Source: Rhizohabitans arisaemae
GTDB lineage: Bacteria; Actinomycetota; Actinomycetes; Streptosporangiales; Streptosporangiaceae
Length of the DNA: 64,000 nucleotides
Assembly: GCF_025996515.1 (NCBI RefSeq)
Contig: NZ_BLRH01000035.1
Location: 186,001-250,000 of the forward strand
Direction: 5' to 3'
The notes beneath the pieces were generated by a model. The model saw only the letters and a program-made list of their open reading frames with translations. It searched no databases and was not told the origin of the DNA. A program made the translations under genes and the position numbers. Below, piece after piece: positions 1 through 8,211 of this stretch; position 1 is the stretch's first letter; every line of letters starts with the position of its first letter.

Positions 1-985
1 GCTGGGTCGCGGTGATGACCGTCTGCTGCTCCAGCCGGTCCGCGGGCGAGTCCGCGGGGTTGTCGACGCAGTTGAACAGCCACGGGTCCAGGTAGTAGCT
101 CATGTTGACGACGTCGATGCCGACTCGGGCGGCGTAGGTGAGCGCGTCCAGGGTGGGCTGGAGGAAGAAGTAGCCGGAGTCCTGGCCGACGCGCAGGTTG
201 ACGATGCTGACGCCGGGGGCGACGCCGGACATGCCGATCCCGTTGACGGGCGAGGCGATGGTCGAGGCGACGTGGGTGCCGTGGTCGTTCTCGTCGACGT
301 CGCTCGGGTCCTGGCAGGACTGGTCGGGCTCGGCGGAGCAGGGGCCGTCGACTTCGTCGCCGTTGGCGTCGACGGGGATGTCGACGGTGAAGTTCCGGCT
401 GAGCCTGCGGTCGAAGTTCGGCGCGATGTCGGGGTGGCTGCCGTCGACGCCGGTGTCCATGACGCCGACGCGGACCCGCCGGTCACCGGGTTCGACCCGA
501 TACGACCCGTCGACGGTGGCCTTGATCTGCTTCATGTCCCACTGGAGGCCGGCGAGGGGTTCCTCGTCTCCGCCGGCCTGCCCGGGGCGGGTGGCCGTGC
601 GGGTGTCCTTGCGGGCTTCCCGTTCGACGTCTCTGGCTTCGACGGCACGCTTGAGGGCGTCGCCGGTGAGCGGGGTCGACTTGGGGACCGAGCCGATGGA
701 CCGGTTGTGCGCGACTCCGGCTAGAGCGTCCTGGCTCCGTGCGGCGTTCGCGAACCCGGCGTCGCGTGCGGCGACCGTGGCCACCCCGATGTCGGTGTTC
801 TCCTTGAGGATCGTTCCGCCTGCCGCCTTGATCGCTTTGTGTGCGGCGGCCGGTGCCACGCCCTCCTTGTAGAGGACGACGTATTCGCCTGCGCCGGCCG
901 TGGCGGCGGGTCCGGCCTGGGCGGGGGGTGTCGCCAATACGCCGGCTGTGGCGGCGGCGACGATGAGGATGAGGACGCGCTTCAC
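1..985 (-). CDS. S8 family serine peptidase (subtilisin-like), partial
   Basis: Secreted subtilase truncated by the window edge; about 328 codons are present and the C-terminus is missing. The GTG start at 985 follows a GGAGG 5 nt upstream and opens a signal peptide (VKRVLILIVAAATAG, probable cleavage after PPAQA, about residue 24). An inhibitor-I9-like propeptide region follows (EYVVLYKEGV). Catalytic Asp is about residue 177 in GVMDTGVDGSHPD and catalytic His about residue 235 in DHGTHVAS. The Ser motif would lie beyond position 1. Family knowledge: extracellular proteolysis. The upstream region 986-1122 is relatively AT-rich and could hold its promoter; on the minus strand I see a TACAAT-like -10. 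Confidence 0.9.
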   Translation of the reverse strand, partial: MKRVLILIVAAATAGVLATPPAQAGPAATAGAGEYVVLYKEGVAPAAAHKAIKAAGGTILKENTDIGVATVAARDAGFANAARSQDALAGVAHNRSIGSVPKSTPLTGDALKRAVEARDVEREARKDTRTATRPGQAGGDEEPLAGLQWDMKQIKATVDGSYRVEPGDRRVRVGVMDTGVDGSHPDIAPNFDRRLSRNFTVDIPVDANGDEVDGPCSAEPDQSCQDPSDVDENDHGTHVASTIASPVNGIGMSGVAPGVSIVNLRVGQDSGYFFLQPTLDALTYAARVGIDVVNMSYYLDPWLFNCVDNPADSPADRLEQQTVITATQ

Positions 986-1122
986 CCACACCTCCGAGTC
1001 GATGGGTTAGTGTCATACCCTCATTTCACGGATTACGAAGATTGTAAAGATTTGTCACGTCGGTAACCCCGGTCACTGGGATACGTTTTCATAAACCGAT
1101 TTCGGTCGGGCGAATAAATGAA

Positions 1123-1155
1123 GAGGAGACCGCCGGATTCCCCGGCGATCTCCTC
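1123..1155 (-). terminator. Hairpin terminator downstream of ung
   Basis: Inverted repeat of 13 bp with one mismatch: GAGGAGA (1123-1129) pairs with TCTCCTC (1149-1155) and CGCCGG (1131-1136) with CCGGCG (1142-1147), around a 5-nt loop. Read on the minus strand it lies 24 nt after the ung stop and is followed by a T-rich stretch (TTCATTTATT), as expected for an intrinsic terminator. It sits between ung and the protease promoter region. Confidence 0.7.
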
Positions 1156-1179
1156 GGTGGAGCGATGTGATCCGACGAC

Positions 1180-1857
1180 CTACGGGAGCTTCCAGTCGAC
1201 CGGCTGGGCACCCTGCTCCTCAAGGAGCTGGTTGGCCCTGCTGAACGGGCGGGAGCCGAAGAACCCGCTCCGCGCCGAGAGCGGGCTGGGGTGCGCGGAC
1301 TCCACGCACGGCACCGGCCCGAGCATCGGCTTGAGCGATCGGGCGTCGCGTCCCCACAGGATCGCGACCATGGGGGTTCCCCGGGCCACCAGCGCGCGGA
1401 TGGCCTGCTCGGTGACCTCTTCCCAGCCCTTGCCCCGGTGCGAGGCGGGCTTGCCGGGCGCCACGGTGAGCACCCGGTTGAGCATCAGGATGCCTTGCTC
1501 GGTCCACCGGGTGAGGTCCCCGTTGCTCGGCTTGGGATGCCCGAGGTCCTCGACGTACTCCTTGTAGATGTTGACCAGGCTTCCCGGGAGCGGGCGCACC
1601 TCCGGCGCCACGGAGAAGCTCAGGCCCACCGGGTGGCCGGGGGTCGGATAGGGATCCTGGCCGACGATCAGCACCCGTACGTCTTCGAAGGGCTGCTGGA
1701 AGGCCCGTAGGACGTGCTCTCCGGCGGGAAGGTACTGCCGTCCTTCGGCGATCTCCTGTCGTAGGAAGTCGCCCAGCGCGCTGATGCGCGGGGCGACGGG
1801 TTCGAGGGCTTCCGCCCAGCCTGCATTGACGAGTTCATTCAGTGGACGCCCTGCCAT
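1180..1857 (-). CDS. ung: Uracil-DNA glycosylase, family 1
   Basis: Removes uracil from DNA to start base excision repair. The 225-aa length is normal for family 1 UDG. Visible motifs: the water-activating GQDPYP (residues 66-71, catalytic Asp68), the hydrophobic strand LMLNRVLTV (about 124-132) and the DNA-intercalation loop HPSPLS (189-194) followed by the conserved [12 protein letters not shown]. It starts with ATG at 1857 and is monocistronic: the upstream operon ends at its own hairpin (1914-1946) and a strong hairpin follows the gene. Nothing unusual. Confidence 0.97.
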   Translation of the reverse strand: MAGRPLNELVNAGWAEALEPVAPRISALGDFLRQEIAEGRQYLPAGEHVLRAFQQPFEDVRVLIVGQDPYPTPGHPVGLSFSVAPEVRPLPGSLVNIYKEYVEDLGHPKPSNGDLTRWTEQGILMLNRVLTVAPGKPASHRGKGWEEVTEQAIRALVARGTPMVAILWGRDARSLKPMLGPVPCVESAHPSPLSARSGFFGSRPFSRANQLLEEQGAQPVDWKLP

Positions 1858-1913
1858 AGCCGTTTACCCTAGCGCCGCGCACCGACATGAGTACCCCATT
1901 TGGTAGGGCCTCG

Positions 1914-1946
1914 CCCGGTCTCACCCACCCCGACGGTGAGACCGGG
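1914..1946 (-). terminator. Hairpin terminator of the sugar ABC operon
   Basis: Perfect 11-bp inverted repeat CCCGGTCTCAC (1914-1924) / GTGAGACCGGG (1936-1946) with an 11-nt loop. It lies 17 nt beyond the stop of the last gene of the leftward sugar transporter operon and ahead of ung. No long T-tract follows, which is common for actinobacterial terminators. Confidence 0.65.
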
Positions 1947-1963
1947 TCCGGCCGTCCGGACCG

Positions 1964-2854
1964 CTACTTCACCGAGCCGGCGAGCAGGCCCCGGACGAAG
2001 TAGCGCTGGAAGGCGAAGAAGAGGATCAACGGCACGATCAGCGAGAGGAACGCGCCGGGGGCGAGGATGTCGACGTTGGTCCCGAACTGGCGCATCTGCG
2101 ACTGGAGCGCCTTGGTCATCGGCTGGTTCTCGGTGTCGGCGAAGACCAGGGCGATCAGCAGGTCGTTCCAGACCCAGAGGAACTGGAAGATGCCGAGTGA
2201 GGCCACGGCGGGTTTGGCGAGCGGGAAGACCACCGTGGAGAAGATCTTCCACTCGCCCGCGCCGTCCATCCGGGCGGCTTCGAGGAGCTCCCGGGGGATC
2301 CCCACGAAGAAGTTCCGGAGCAGGAAGATCGCGAACGGCAGCCCGAACGCCACATGAAAGAGCACCACACCCGGAATAGAGCCAAATATCCCGAGAAATC
2401 CGTACAGCTTGGCGATGGGGATCAGGGCGATCTGGATCGGGACCACGAGCAGGCCGACCACGACCAGGAAGACCAGGTCCCGGCCCGGGAACTCGATCCA
2501 GGCGAAGGCGTAGCCGGCCATCGCCGCGATCCCGATCACCAGGACCGTGGACGGGACGGTGATCCACACCGTGTTCCAGAACGACGACGTGAAGCCGGAG
2601 CTCAGCAGGTTGGTGTAGTTCTCGAAGGTGAGCTGAGCGGGTTTGGTGAAGAAGGTCCACCAGCCGCTGGCGTTGTTGTCGGTCTCGTCGCGGATCGAGA
2701 CGACTAGCAGCCCGAGGGTGGGCAGCAGCCAGAAGAGCCCGATCAGGATGAGGAAGACCTGGATCAGCCCGCCTCCGGCCCGGCCGGCGATCCGGGCGGC
2801 GAGTCCGGGGCGCGGGGCGGCGTGTGCTCCTGGGGCCGTCGCCGTCGTCATCAT
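1964..2854 (-). CDS. Carbohydrate ABC transporter permease, MalG type
   Basis: Integral membrane subunit of a sugar importer (CUT1 type), 296 aa. Six hydrophobic segments are visible from about residue 31. The cytoplasmic EAA loop that contacts the ATPase is at about 192-214 (EAARMDGAGEWKIFSTVVFP). The ATG at 2854 overlaps the TGA of the upstream permease (ATGA), so the two are translationally coupled; a longer upstream reading frame is an artefact running through the neighbour. It forms a complex with the MalF-type permease and one or both binding proteins of the operon. The substrate is not readable from sequence; an alpha-glucoside (AglEFG-like) is a guess from family resemblance. Confidence 0.92.
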   Translation of the reverse strand: MMTTATAPGAHAAPRPGLAARIAGRAGGGLIQVFLILIGLFWLLPTLGLLVVSIRDETDNNASGWWTFFTKPAQLTFENYTNLLSSGFTSSFWNTVWITVPSTVLVIGIAAMAGYAFAWIEFPGRDLVFLVVVGLLVVPIQIALIPIAKLYGFLGIFGSIPGVVLFHVAFGLPFAIFLLRNFFVGIPRELLEAARMDGAGEWKIFSTVVFPLAKPAVASLGIFQFLWVWNDLLIALVFADTENQPMTKALQSQMRQFGTNVDILAPGAFLSLIVPLILFFAFQRYFVRGLLAGSVK

Positions 2855-4239
2855 TGCTCCCGCCTGAACCGTCGGACGTTGAAGAACATGAACGGCAGGA
2901 CGAGGACGAGAAGGAAGATCGCCAGCGCGCTGCCCAGTCCCTGGTTCCCACCCCCGCCGAACGACACCCGCCACATCTCCAGCGCGATCACGTTCGCGTC
3001 GGGCTGGACCGAGCCCGGGGCGATGATGAAGACGAGGTCGAACACCTTGAGGACATTGATGATCATGGTGACGAAGACCACCAGGAGCACCGGGGAGAGC
3101 AGTGGAACGGTGATCTTCCGGAAGACCTGCCACTCGGTGGCCCCGTCGATACGGGCGGCCTCCAGCGCGTCCCGCGGGATCGCGGCGAGCCCCGCGGCGA
3201 TCAGCACCATGGCGAATCCGGCCCACACCCAGATGTAGGCGCCGATGATCGCCGGTGTGATCAACGTAGGCCCGAGCCAGGTCAGGCCGTTGAAGGGCGC
3301 CTCGAAGTTGGCGGCGGGGAGCCGGACCGTGTAGGAGCCGGGGGCCAGGCCGGTGATGGCGAAGGTCCCGTTCGGCTCGGTCACGGCCGTCCCGGCGACC
3401 TTGCCGCCCGCGACGGCTTCCACACTGACCCCGCCCAGGCCCTTCTCCGCCGAGTCGATCGTGTTGACCGCGCCGGGGGAGCCCGGGGTGAAGTCCAGCC
3501 AGACCGTGCCGGTGATCTCGCCCGGCCGGGCCGGCGCGCCGGCCGCGGGGGTCTCGTCGGCGGGAAGCGACTCACGGTTCAGCCCGACGAGCGGGAACAG
3601 GACCGACTGGCCGGGCTGGGTCGGCTGCCGCAGGACCACGGCGCCGTCGGCGACCGTGGCCGGGGCGAGGTCGTTCTCCCGCGGGCGGGCCCCCGGATAT
3701 CCGGTGTTGCTCCGGAAGACGTCCGCGACCGTGGTGATCACCGCGTTGGCCACACCGCGGTCGGGGTCCTGCTCGTAGACGAGGCGGAAGATGACCCCGG
3801 AGGCCAGGAGCGAGACGGCCATCGGCATGAAGACGACGAGCTTGAAGGCGGTGCCCCAGCGGATCCGCTCGGTGAGGACGGCGAAGATCAGGCCGATCAC
3901 GGTGACCACGATGGGGGCGACGACCACCCAGATGACGTTGTTGCGGATCGTGACGAGGGTGTCGGGGTCGGTGAAGATGGCGGTGTAGTTCTCCAGCCCC
4001 ACGAAGCCGTCGCCGCCCGCGTCGTAGAGGCTGCGGACGACCGAGTAGGCGATCGGGTACATCACCAGCGCGCCGAGCAGCACGGCGGCCGGGAGCAGGA
4101 AGGAGACGGCCAGGGCGGGTGAAGGCCCAAGCCTGGCCGGGGCGGTGGGGCGCGGGGGGTCGGTGGCCGGAGGGGCGGCCCCGCGGACGGCGTCGTCGCC
4201 GTCGCGCGGGTCGCCCCGGCCGTCGAGCGGATCGGTCAC
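2851..4239 (-). CDS. Carbohydrate ABC permease, MalF type, with Ig-like insertion
   Basis: Second permease of the sugar importer, 462 aa against about 290-320 for typical CUT1 permeases. TM1 is about residues 42-66, the EAA loop about 360-382 (EAARIDGATEWQVFRKITVP). The excess length is about 155 residues (roughly 165-320) between the third and fourth membrane segments, a loop that faces outward. Its second half (241-310) reads as a small beta-sandwich of the SpaA/SdrD-B or carboxypeptidase-regulatory type: GTVWLDF, KGLGGVSVEAV, TEPNGTFAITGLAPGSYTV. Start is GTG 4239, after a weak GAGGA and 13 nt from the binding-protein stop; it overlaps the next gene by ATGA. Inference: the added domain docks the binding protein or the cell wall, like the different P2 loop of E. 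coli MalF. Confidence 0.9.
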   Translation of the reverse strand: MTDPLDGRGDPRDGDDAVRGAAPPATDPPRPTAPARLGPSPALAVSFLLPAAVLLGALVMYPIAYSVVRSLYDAGGDGFVGLENYTAIFTDPDTLVTIRNNVIWVVVAPIVVTVIGLIFAVLTERIRWGTAFKLVVFMPMAVSLLASGVIFRLVYEQDPDRGVANAVITTVADVFRSNTGYPGARPRENDLAPATVADGAVVLRQPTQPGQSVLFPLVGLNRESLPADETPAAGAPARPGEITGTVWLDFTPGSPGAVNTIDSAEKGLGGVSVEAVAGGKVAGTAVTEPNGTFAITGLAPGSYTVRLPAANFEAPFNGLTWLGPTLITPAIIGAYIWVWAGFAMVLIAAGLAAIPRDALEAARIDGATEWQVFRKITVPLLSPVLLVVFVTMIINVLKVFDLVFIIAPGSVQPDANVIALEMWRVSFGGGGNQGLGSALAIFLLVLVLPFMFFNVRRFRREQ

Positions 4240-4252
4240 GGCCGTCCGTCCT

Positions 4253-5575
4253 CTACTTGTAGGCCTTGGCGGCTTCGGCCTCCAGCTTGGCCTGGATGCC
4301 CTTGATGTCGGCGGGGCTGCGGAGCAGGTCCTGCAGGAGCTTCCACTCGCCCTTGCCGTCGGTGCCGCCGAAGGCGCTCGGCGCCAGGTCGGACATGTCA
4401 TACCGGACGGACTCGCCCGCCTGGATGATCGTCTGAGCCAGCTGCCTGGTCAGCTCGGACGGGTAGTTGTCGGGGGAGACGTTGCGGTTGGGCGAGAGGT
4501 AGCCGGGGAGCTTGGCCCAGACCGAACCGCCTTCGGCCGAGGCGAGGTACTCCAGCAGGGCCATGCCGCCCTTGGAGTCCTTCAGCGCCACCGCGATGTC
4601 GCCGCCGAGGACGACGGGGTCGATCGCCCCGACCTTCGGGAACGGGAAGATCTTGGCGTCTTCCCCGACCTTGGCCCCGGACTGTACGGCCGAGGCGGCG
4701 ACGAAGTCGGCCTCGATGACCATCGCCGCCTTCTTCTGGCCGTACACCTGGGTCACGCAGGTCGGGAAGTCGGTCTGCAGGGCCCCGGAGGAGCCGCCGA
4801 GCATGAACTCCTGCTTGCCGAAGATCTGCGTGATCTTCTCCAGCGCCGTCGTCACCGAAGGGTCGGTCCACGGGATCTCGTGCTTGGCGAGCTTGTCGTA
4901 GTTCTCCGGCCCGGCGCTGGAGAGGTAGACGTTCTCGAACAGGTCGGTGAGGGTCCAGCCGGAGGCGCCGCACAGGGCGAACGGCGCGGTGCCCGAGTCG
5001 GACAGGGCCGGCGCGGTCTTGCCGATCAGATCGTCCCAGGTGGCCGGGGGCTGGACGCCCGCCTCCTCGAAGGCCGGGACCCGGTACCAGACCGTGGACT
5101 TGTGCGCGGCCTTGACCAGAACCCCGTAGACCTGGCCGTTCGCCGAGCCCAGGTTCTTCCAGTAGGGCGTGTAGTTCGCGTCGATCTGCTTCTGCACCTC
5201 GGCGGTGAGCGGCTTGAGCGCCTTGGCGTCGGCGTACTGCTGGACGAGGCCGGGCTGGGGGAGGATCGCGATGTCGGGCGGGTTGTTGCCCTGGATCCGC
5301 GGGCCGAGGTAGGCGCCGGTGTCCTCACCGGTCGAGGCGTAGGTGACCTTCGCCCCGGTCTTCTCGGTGAAGGCCTTGAGCACCTGCTCGAAGTTGGCCT
5401 GCTCCTCGCCGGTCCACTTCGCCGCGACCTCGACGGTCACGCCTTCCAGGGACTTGGCCGCGGGGGCCGATCCACTCGCGGCGGGACCGCCCGCCGGCTC
5501 CTGGGCGGCTCCCCCGCAGGCCGCGACGGCCAGGCAGAGCCCGGACAGGACGGCGGCCGTCTTGAGGATCTTCAT
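4253..5575 (-). CDS. Extracellular sugar-binding lipoprotein
   Basis: Solute-binding protein of the CUT1 importer, 440 aa. A lipoprotein signal ends in LAVAAC with the lipidated Cys at residue 20. The mature protein shows the SBP_bac_1 pattern: VTVEVAAKWTGEEQANFEQVLKAFTEKTGAKV near the N-terminus and LGGDIAVALKDSKGGMALLEYL later. It is second in the leftward operon, 11 nt after another binding protein and 13 nt before the MalF-type permease. It delivers sugar to the permease pair on the outer face of the membrane. Ligand not assignable from sequence. Confidence 0.93.
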   Translation of the reverse strand: MKILKTAAVLSGLCLAVAACGGAAQEPAGGPAASGSAPAAKSLEGVTVEVAAKWTGEEQANFEQVLKAFTEKTGAKVTYASTGEDTGAYLGPRIQGNNPPDIAILPQPGLVQQYADAKALKPLTAEVQKQIDANYTPYWKNLGSANGQVYGVLVKAAHKSTVWYRVPAFEEAGVQPPATWDDLIGKTAPALSDSGTAPFALCGASGWTLTDLFENVYLSSAGPENYDKLAKHEIPWTDPSVTTALEKITQIFGKQEFMLGGSSGALQTDFPTCVTQVYGQKKAAMVIEADFVAASAVQSGAKVGEDAKIFPFPKVGAIDPVVLGGDIAVALKDSKGGMALLEYLASAEGGSVWAKLPGYLSPNRNVSPDNYPSELTRQLAQTIIQAGESVRYDMSDLAPSAFGGTDGKGEWKLLQDLLRSPADIKGIQAKLEAEAAKAYK

Positions 5576-5586
5576 TGACGCCTCAC

Positions 5587-6849
5587 TTAGGGTGTTCGAA
5601 GGATTTCGTTGAGCTCGTGTTTGAGGGTGGAGAGGGTTTCCTCCACGGAGCCGCGCCCGTTCAGGACCGCCGAGACCGAGTTCGCTATCGCCAGGCTGAT
5701 CTGGTTGTAGTTCGGGCTCGTGGGCCTGGGGCGGGCCGACAGGATGCTCTGCTTGAGGGTGGGGAGGTACGGGAACCGCTTGATCAGGGCCGGATCGTCG
5801 TAGAGCTCCGCCCAGACGGGGGGAAACGACCCTTCGACCAGGACGCGCCGCTGGTTCTCCAGTCCGGTGAAGTAGCGGATGAACTCGTGGGCGGACTTCT
5901 GGCGCTTGGAGAACGCGCTGACGGCGAGGTTGCTCCCGCCGAGTGACCCGGACCCCGGACCGGTCAGGCCCGGGAGCGGGGCGATGCCGACCTTGCCCGC
6001 GACGGGTGAGTCGGGGCGGGTCGCCGGGCCGTACGCCGGCGGCCAGTTCCGCGCGAAGAGCAGCCTGCCCTCCTGGAAGGCGAGCCGGGACTCCTCCTCC
6101 TTGTAGGTGAGCGACTCGGCGGGGATCCAGCCTTCGCGCAGCCCCTGGACGAGGAACTCAAGGCCTGGGGCCGCGCCCGTGAGCAGGGCGGTACGGCCGT
6201 CCCGGCTGAGGATCTCCCCTCCGGCGGACTGCACGGCTTCGGTGAAGTTCACGGTGAGCCCCTCGTAGGGGAGGAACTGCCCGGCGTAGCCGCCCACGCG
6301 ATGCCGTCCGGCCAGTTCCCGGGCGAGCCGGCGGAGCTCGGCCCAGGTCCGCGGCGGCTTGGCCCCTTCCGCCGCGAGGATGTCGGAGCGGTAGTAGAGC
6401 AGGCCGGTGTTGCTGGTGTACGGCACCGCGTAGAGCTTTCCCCGGTACATCGCGGTGCCGGTCACCGGCGCCAGGAAGCGGTCGAGCGGGAACGCGGCGG
6501 GGGAGAGGGGGATCACCCAGCCCGCCTCGGCGAACTCCGCGGTCCACATCACGTCCAGGCCGAGGACGTCGTACCGGTCGCTCTGGGCCTGCAGGTTGGC
6601 GACGAGCTGTGCCCGCTGCTCGTCGGCCGCCTCCGGGAGTTCGATGAGGGTGACCTCCTGGCCCGGGTGGGTGGCGTTCCAGGAGTCGAGCAACGGCTGC
6701 AGGTATCGGGTCGTGTCCTTGCCGGTGGCAAAGGTGATCGGCCCGGATCCGGCGGTGTCGCCGGTCGGGGAGCTCCGCCGGTCCGCCGAGCATCCCGTGA
6801 TCACACTGATGACCAGCAGCAGCGTGACCAGGACAGGGGCTCGCCGCAC
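5587..6849 (-). CDS. Second extracellular sugar-binding lipoprotein
   Basis: First gene of the operon, 420 aa from GTG 6849, which has GGAGGA 4-5 nt upstream; an ATG at 6903 has no such site and would lie inside the repeat region. The lipobox is VITGC with Cys20. The mature part begins PITFATGKDTTRYLQPLLDSW and continues VTLIELPEAADEQRAQLVANL and LDVMWTAEFAEAGWVIPL, which resembles the trehalose/maltose (LpqY-like) class of binding proteins. It is clearly different from the neighbouring binding protein, so the operon encodes two receptors for one permease pair. No ATPase is encoded here, so a shared MsiK-type ATPase elsewhere is inferred. Confidence 0.9.
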   Translation of the reverse strand: MRRAPVLVTLLLVISVITGCSADRRSSPTGDTAGSGPITFATGKDTTRYLQPLLDSWNATHPGQEVTLIELPEAADEQRAQLVANLQAQSDRYDVLGLDVMWTAEFAEAGWVIPLSPAAFPLDRFLAPVTGTAMYRGKLYAVPYTSNTGLLYYRSDILAAEGAKPPRTWAELRRLARELAGRHRVGGYAGQFLPYEGLTVNFTEAVQSAGGEILSRDGRTALLTGAAPGLEFLVQGLREGWIPAESLTYKEEESRLAFQEGRLLFARNWPPAYGPATRPDSPVAGKVGIAPLPGLTGPGSGSLGGSNLAVSAFSKRQKSAHEFIRYFTGLENQRRVLVEGSFPPVWAELYDDPALIKRFPYLPTLKQSILSARPRPTSPNYNQISLAIANSVSAVLNGRGSVEETLSTLKHELNEILRTP

Positions 6850-6871
6850 AGCGTCCTCCGGGGTGGGTCTT

Positions 6872-6915
6872 CCTACATTCGTGTTATGTAGGATCAGATG
6901 CATTCATGTTATGCA
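6872..6915. promoter_or_regulatory. Paired inverted repeats, candidate PadR operator
   Basis: Two inverted repeats share the same layout and nearly the same 7-nt spacer: CCTACAT-tcgtgtt-ATGTAGG (6872-6892) and TGCAT-tcatgtt-ATGCA (6899-6915), centres 25 bp apart. Between them ATGT (6886) and GCAT (6900-6903) also form the ATGT-N10-ACAT-like pattern reported for PadR operators. They lie between the sugar operon start (6849) and the padR-type gene start (6978), so one regulator could control both directions. A third, looser ATGT...ACAT pair is at 6924-6943. Confidence 0.5.
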
Positions 6916-6977
6916 CAGCGGTAATGTGAGTGTCAATGGACATGACCGTCTCAGCCGAGTAACGAGGAGGTGGCGAA

Positions 6978-7484
6978 ATGCGACTCCAGCTGCTCGCGCT
7001 CCTGGCTAAGGAGCCTGCCCACGGATACGAGCTCAAACAGGCTCTTGAGCAGACGTTTGGCAACGCCTACCCCTCTCCCAACATCGGCCAGATCTACGTG
7101 ACCCTGGGGAGACTGGAAAAGGACGGCCTCGTCCGCGGCGTCGACGTCGAGCAGTCCAACCGGCCGAACAAGAAGGTCTACCACCTCACCGCGGCGGGCC
7201 TGGACACCCTCGCCATCTGGGCCGACGAGCCCACCGAGGGGCCGCGGGTCCGGGACGAGTTCTTCATGAAACTCGTGCTGGCCCCCATGACCGGGATGGC
7301 GGACCGGATGGCGCTGATCACCAGGCAGCGCCGCCACTACCTCGCCCTCATGCAAGACCTCAACCAGCTGCTGGCCGCAACGGATCGGGGAAACCGTTAC
7401 GCGATTCTGCTGATCGAGGGGGCCATGCTGCATCTGCAGGCCGACCTCGAATGGCTCGACCGTTGTCAGGAGGAGCTCCTGTGA
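6978..7484 (+). CDS. PadR family transcriptional regulator
   Basis: 168-aa winged-helix regulator. The N-terminal PadR domain begins at once (LQLLALLAKEPAHGYELKQAL, then GQIYVTLGRLEKDGLVRG and KKVYHLTAAGLDTL); the C-terminal half is the helical Vir_act_alpha_C-like dimerisation segment. ATG 6978 has GAGGAGG 8 nt upstream. The stop overlaps the GTG start of the ABC ATPase (GTGA), and a permease follows: the common PadR-ABC arrangement in which the regulator represses its own exporter operon until an inducer binds. Likely binding sites lie just upstream (6872-6915). Confidence 0.92.
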   Translation: MRLQLLALLAKEPAHGYELKQALEQTFGNAYPSPNIGQIYVTLGRLEKDGLVRGVDVEQSNRPNKKVYHLTAAGLDTLAIWADEPTEGPRVRDEFFMKLVLAPMTGMADRMALITRQRRHYLALMQDLNQLLAATDRGNRYAILLIEGAMLHLQADLEWLDRCQEELL

Positions 7485-8209
7485 CCCCTGTCCTCGCAGT
7501 CAAGAACCTCGTGAAGATCTACCGGACGGCGGGAGCCCCGGTGCCCGCGGTCCGCGGCGTGGACCTGGAGGTGGAGCAGGGCGAGTTCGTCGCGGTGATG
7601 GGCCCCTCGGGATCGGGGAAGTCGACCCTGGTGCACGTCATGGCGGGCCTGGACTCGCGCACCGACGGGGAGATCTGGCTGGCCGGGGAGCGGGTGGACA
7701 CCCTCGGGGAGGCCGCCTGGGCCGTCAAACGACGCAAGCACATCGGCTTCGTCTTCCAGTTCTTCAACCTGGTCGCGAACATGACCGTCGCCGACAACGT
7801 GGAGCTTCCGGCCCTCCTGGCCGGCCAGTCGGCCCGCCAGGCCCGGGAGCGCCGCGACTACCTCCTCGGCGAGCTCGGGCTCACCGCCCAGGCCGACTCC
7901 CCGCCCGGACGGCTCTCCGGCGGGGAGCAGCAGCGGGTCGCGCTCGCCCGGGCGCTGGCCAACCAGCCGACCCTGCTCCTGGCGGACGAGCCGACCGGCA
8001 ACCTCGACAGCGGGAACACCCGGGACGTGCTCCGCCTGCTCAAGGCCGTACACGGCAACGGGCAGAGCATCGTCCTGGTGACCCACGACGCCCGGGTGGC
8101 GACCATGGCCGACCGGGTGCTGACCCTGTGCGACGGCCAGATCACCGACGACGGCCGGATCAAGGGCCGGGGCGGCGGCGTCAGCGACGTGGTACGGCTG
8201 AGAGGCTGA
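7481..8209 (+). CDS. ABC transporter ATP-binding protein (LolD/MacB type)
   Basis: 242-aa ATPase for the adjacent FtsX-type permease. Walker A GPSGSGKST (41-49), Q-loop FQFFN (92-96), signature LSGGEQQR (145-152), Walker B LLLADEP (165-171) and switch His202 (VTHD) are all intact. GTG 7481 overlaps the padR stop and has AGGAGGAG upstream. The MacB/LolD family drives mechanotransmission-type export or extraction of lipids, peptides or drugs rather than import. Substrate unknown. Confidence 0.94.
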   Translation: MTPVLAVKNLVKIYRTAGAPVPAVRGVDLEVEQGEFVAVMGPSGSGKSTLVHVMAGLDSRTDGEIWLAGERVDTLGEAAWAVKRRKHIGFVFQFFNLVANMTVADNVELPALLAGQSARQARERRDYLLGELGLTAQADSPPGRLSGGEQQRVALARALANQPTLLLADEPTGNLDSGNTRDVLRLLKAVHGNGQSIVLVTHDARVATMADRVLTLCDGQITDDGRIKGRGGGVSDVVRLRG

Positions 8210-8211
8210 CG

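Noticed and set aside
2824-4122. Long + strand open frame (432 codons) across the permease genes
   Set aside because: Antisense shadow of two clear ABC permeases; composition is dominated by Gly/Arg/Asp as expected from reversed high-GC codons.
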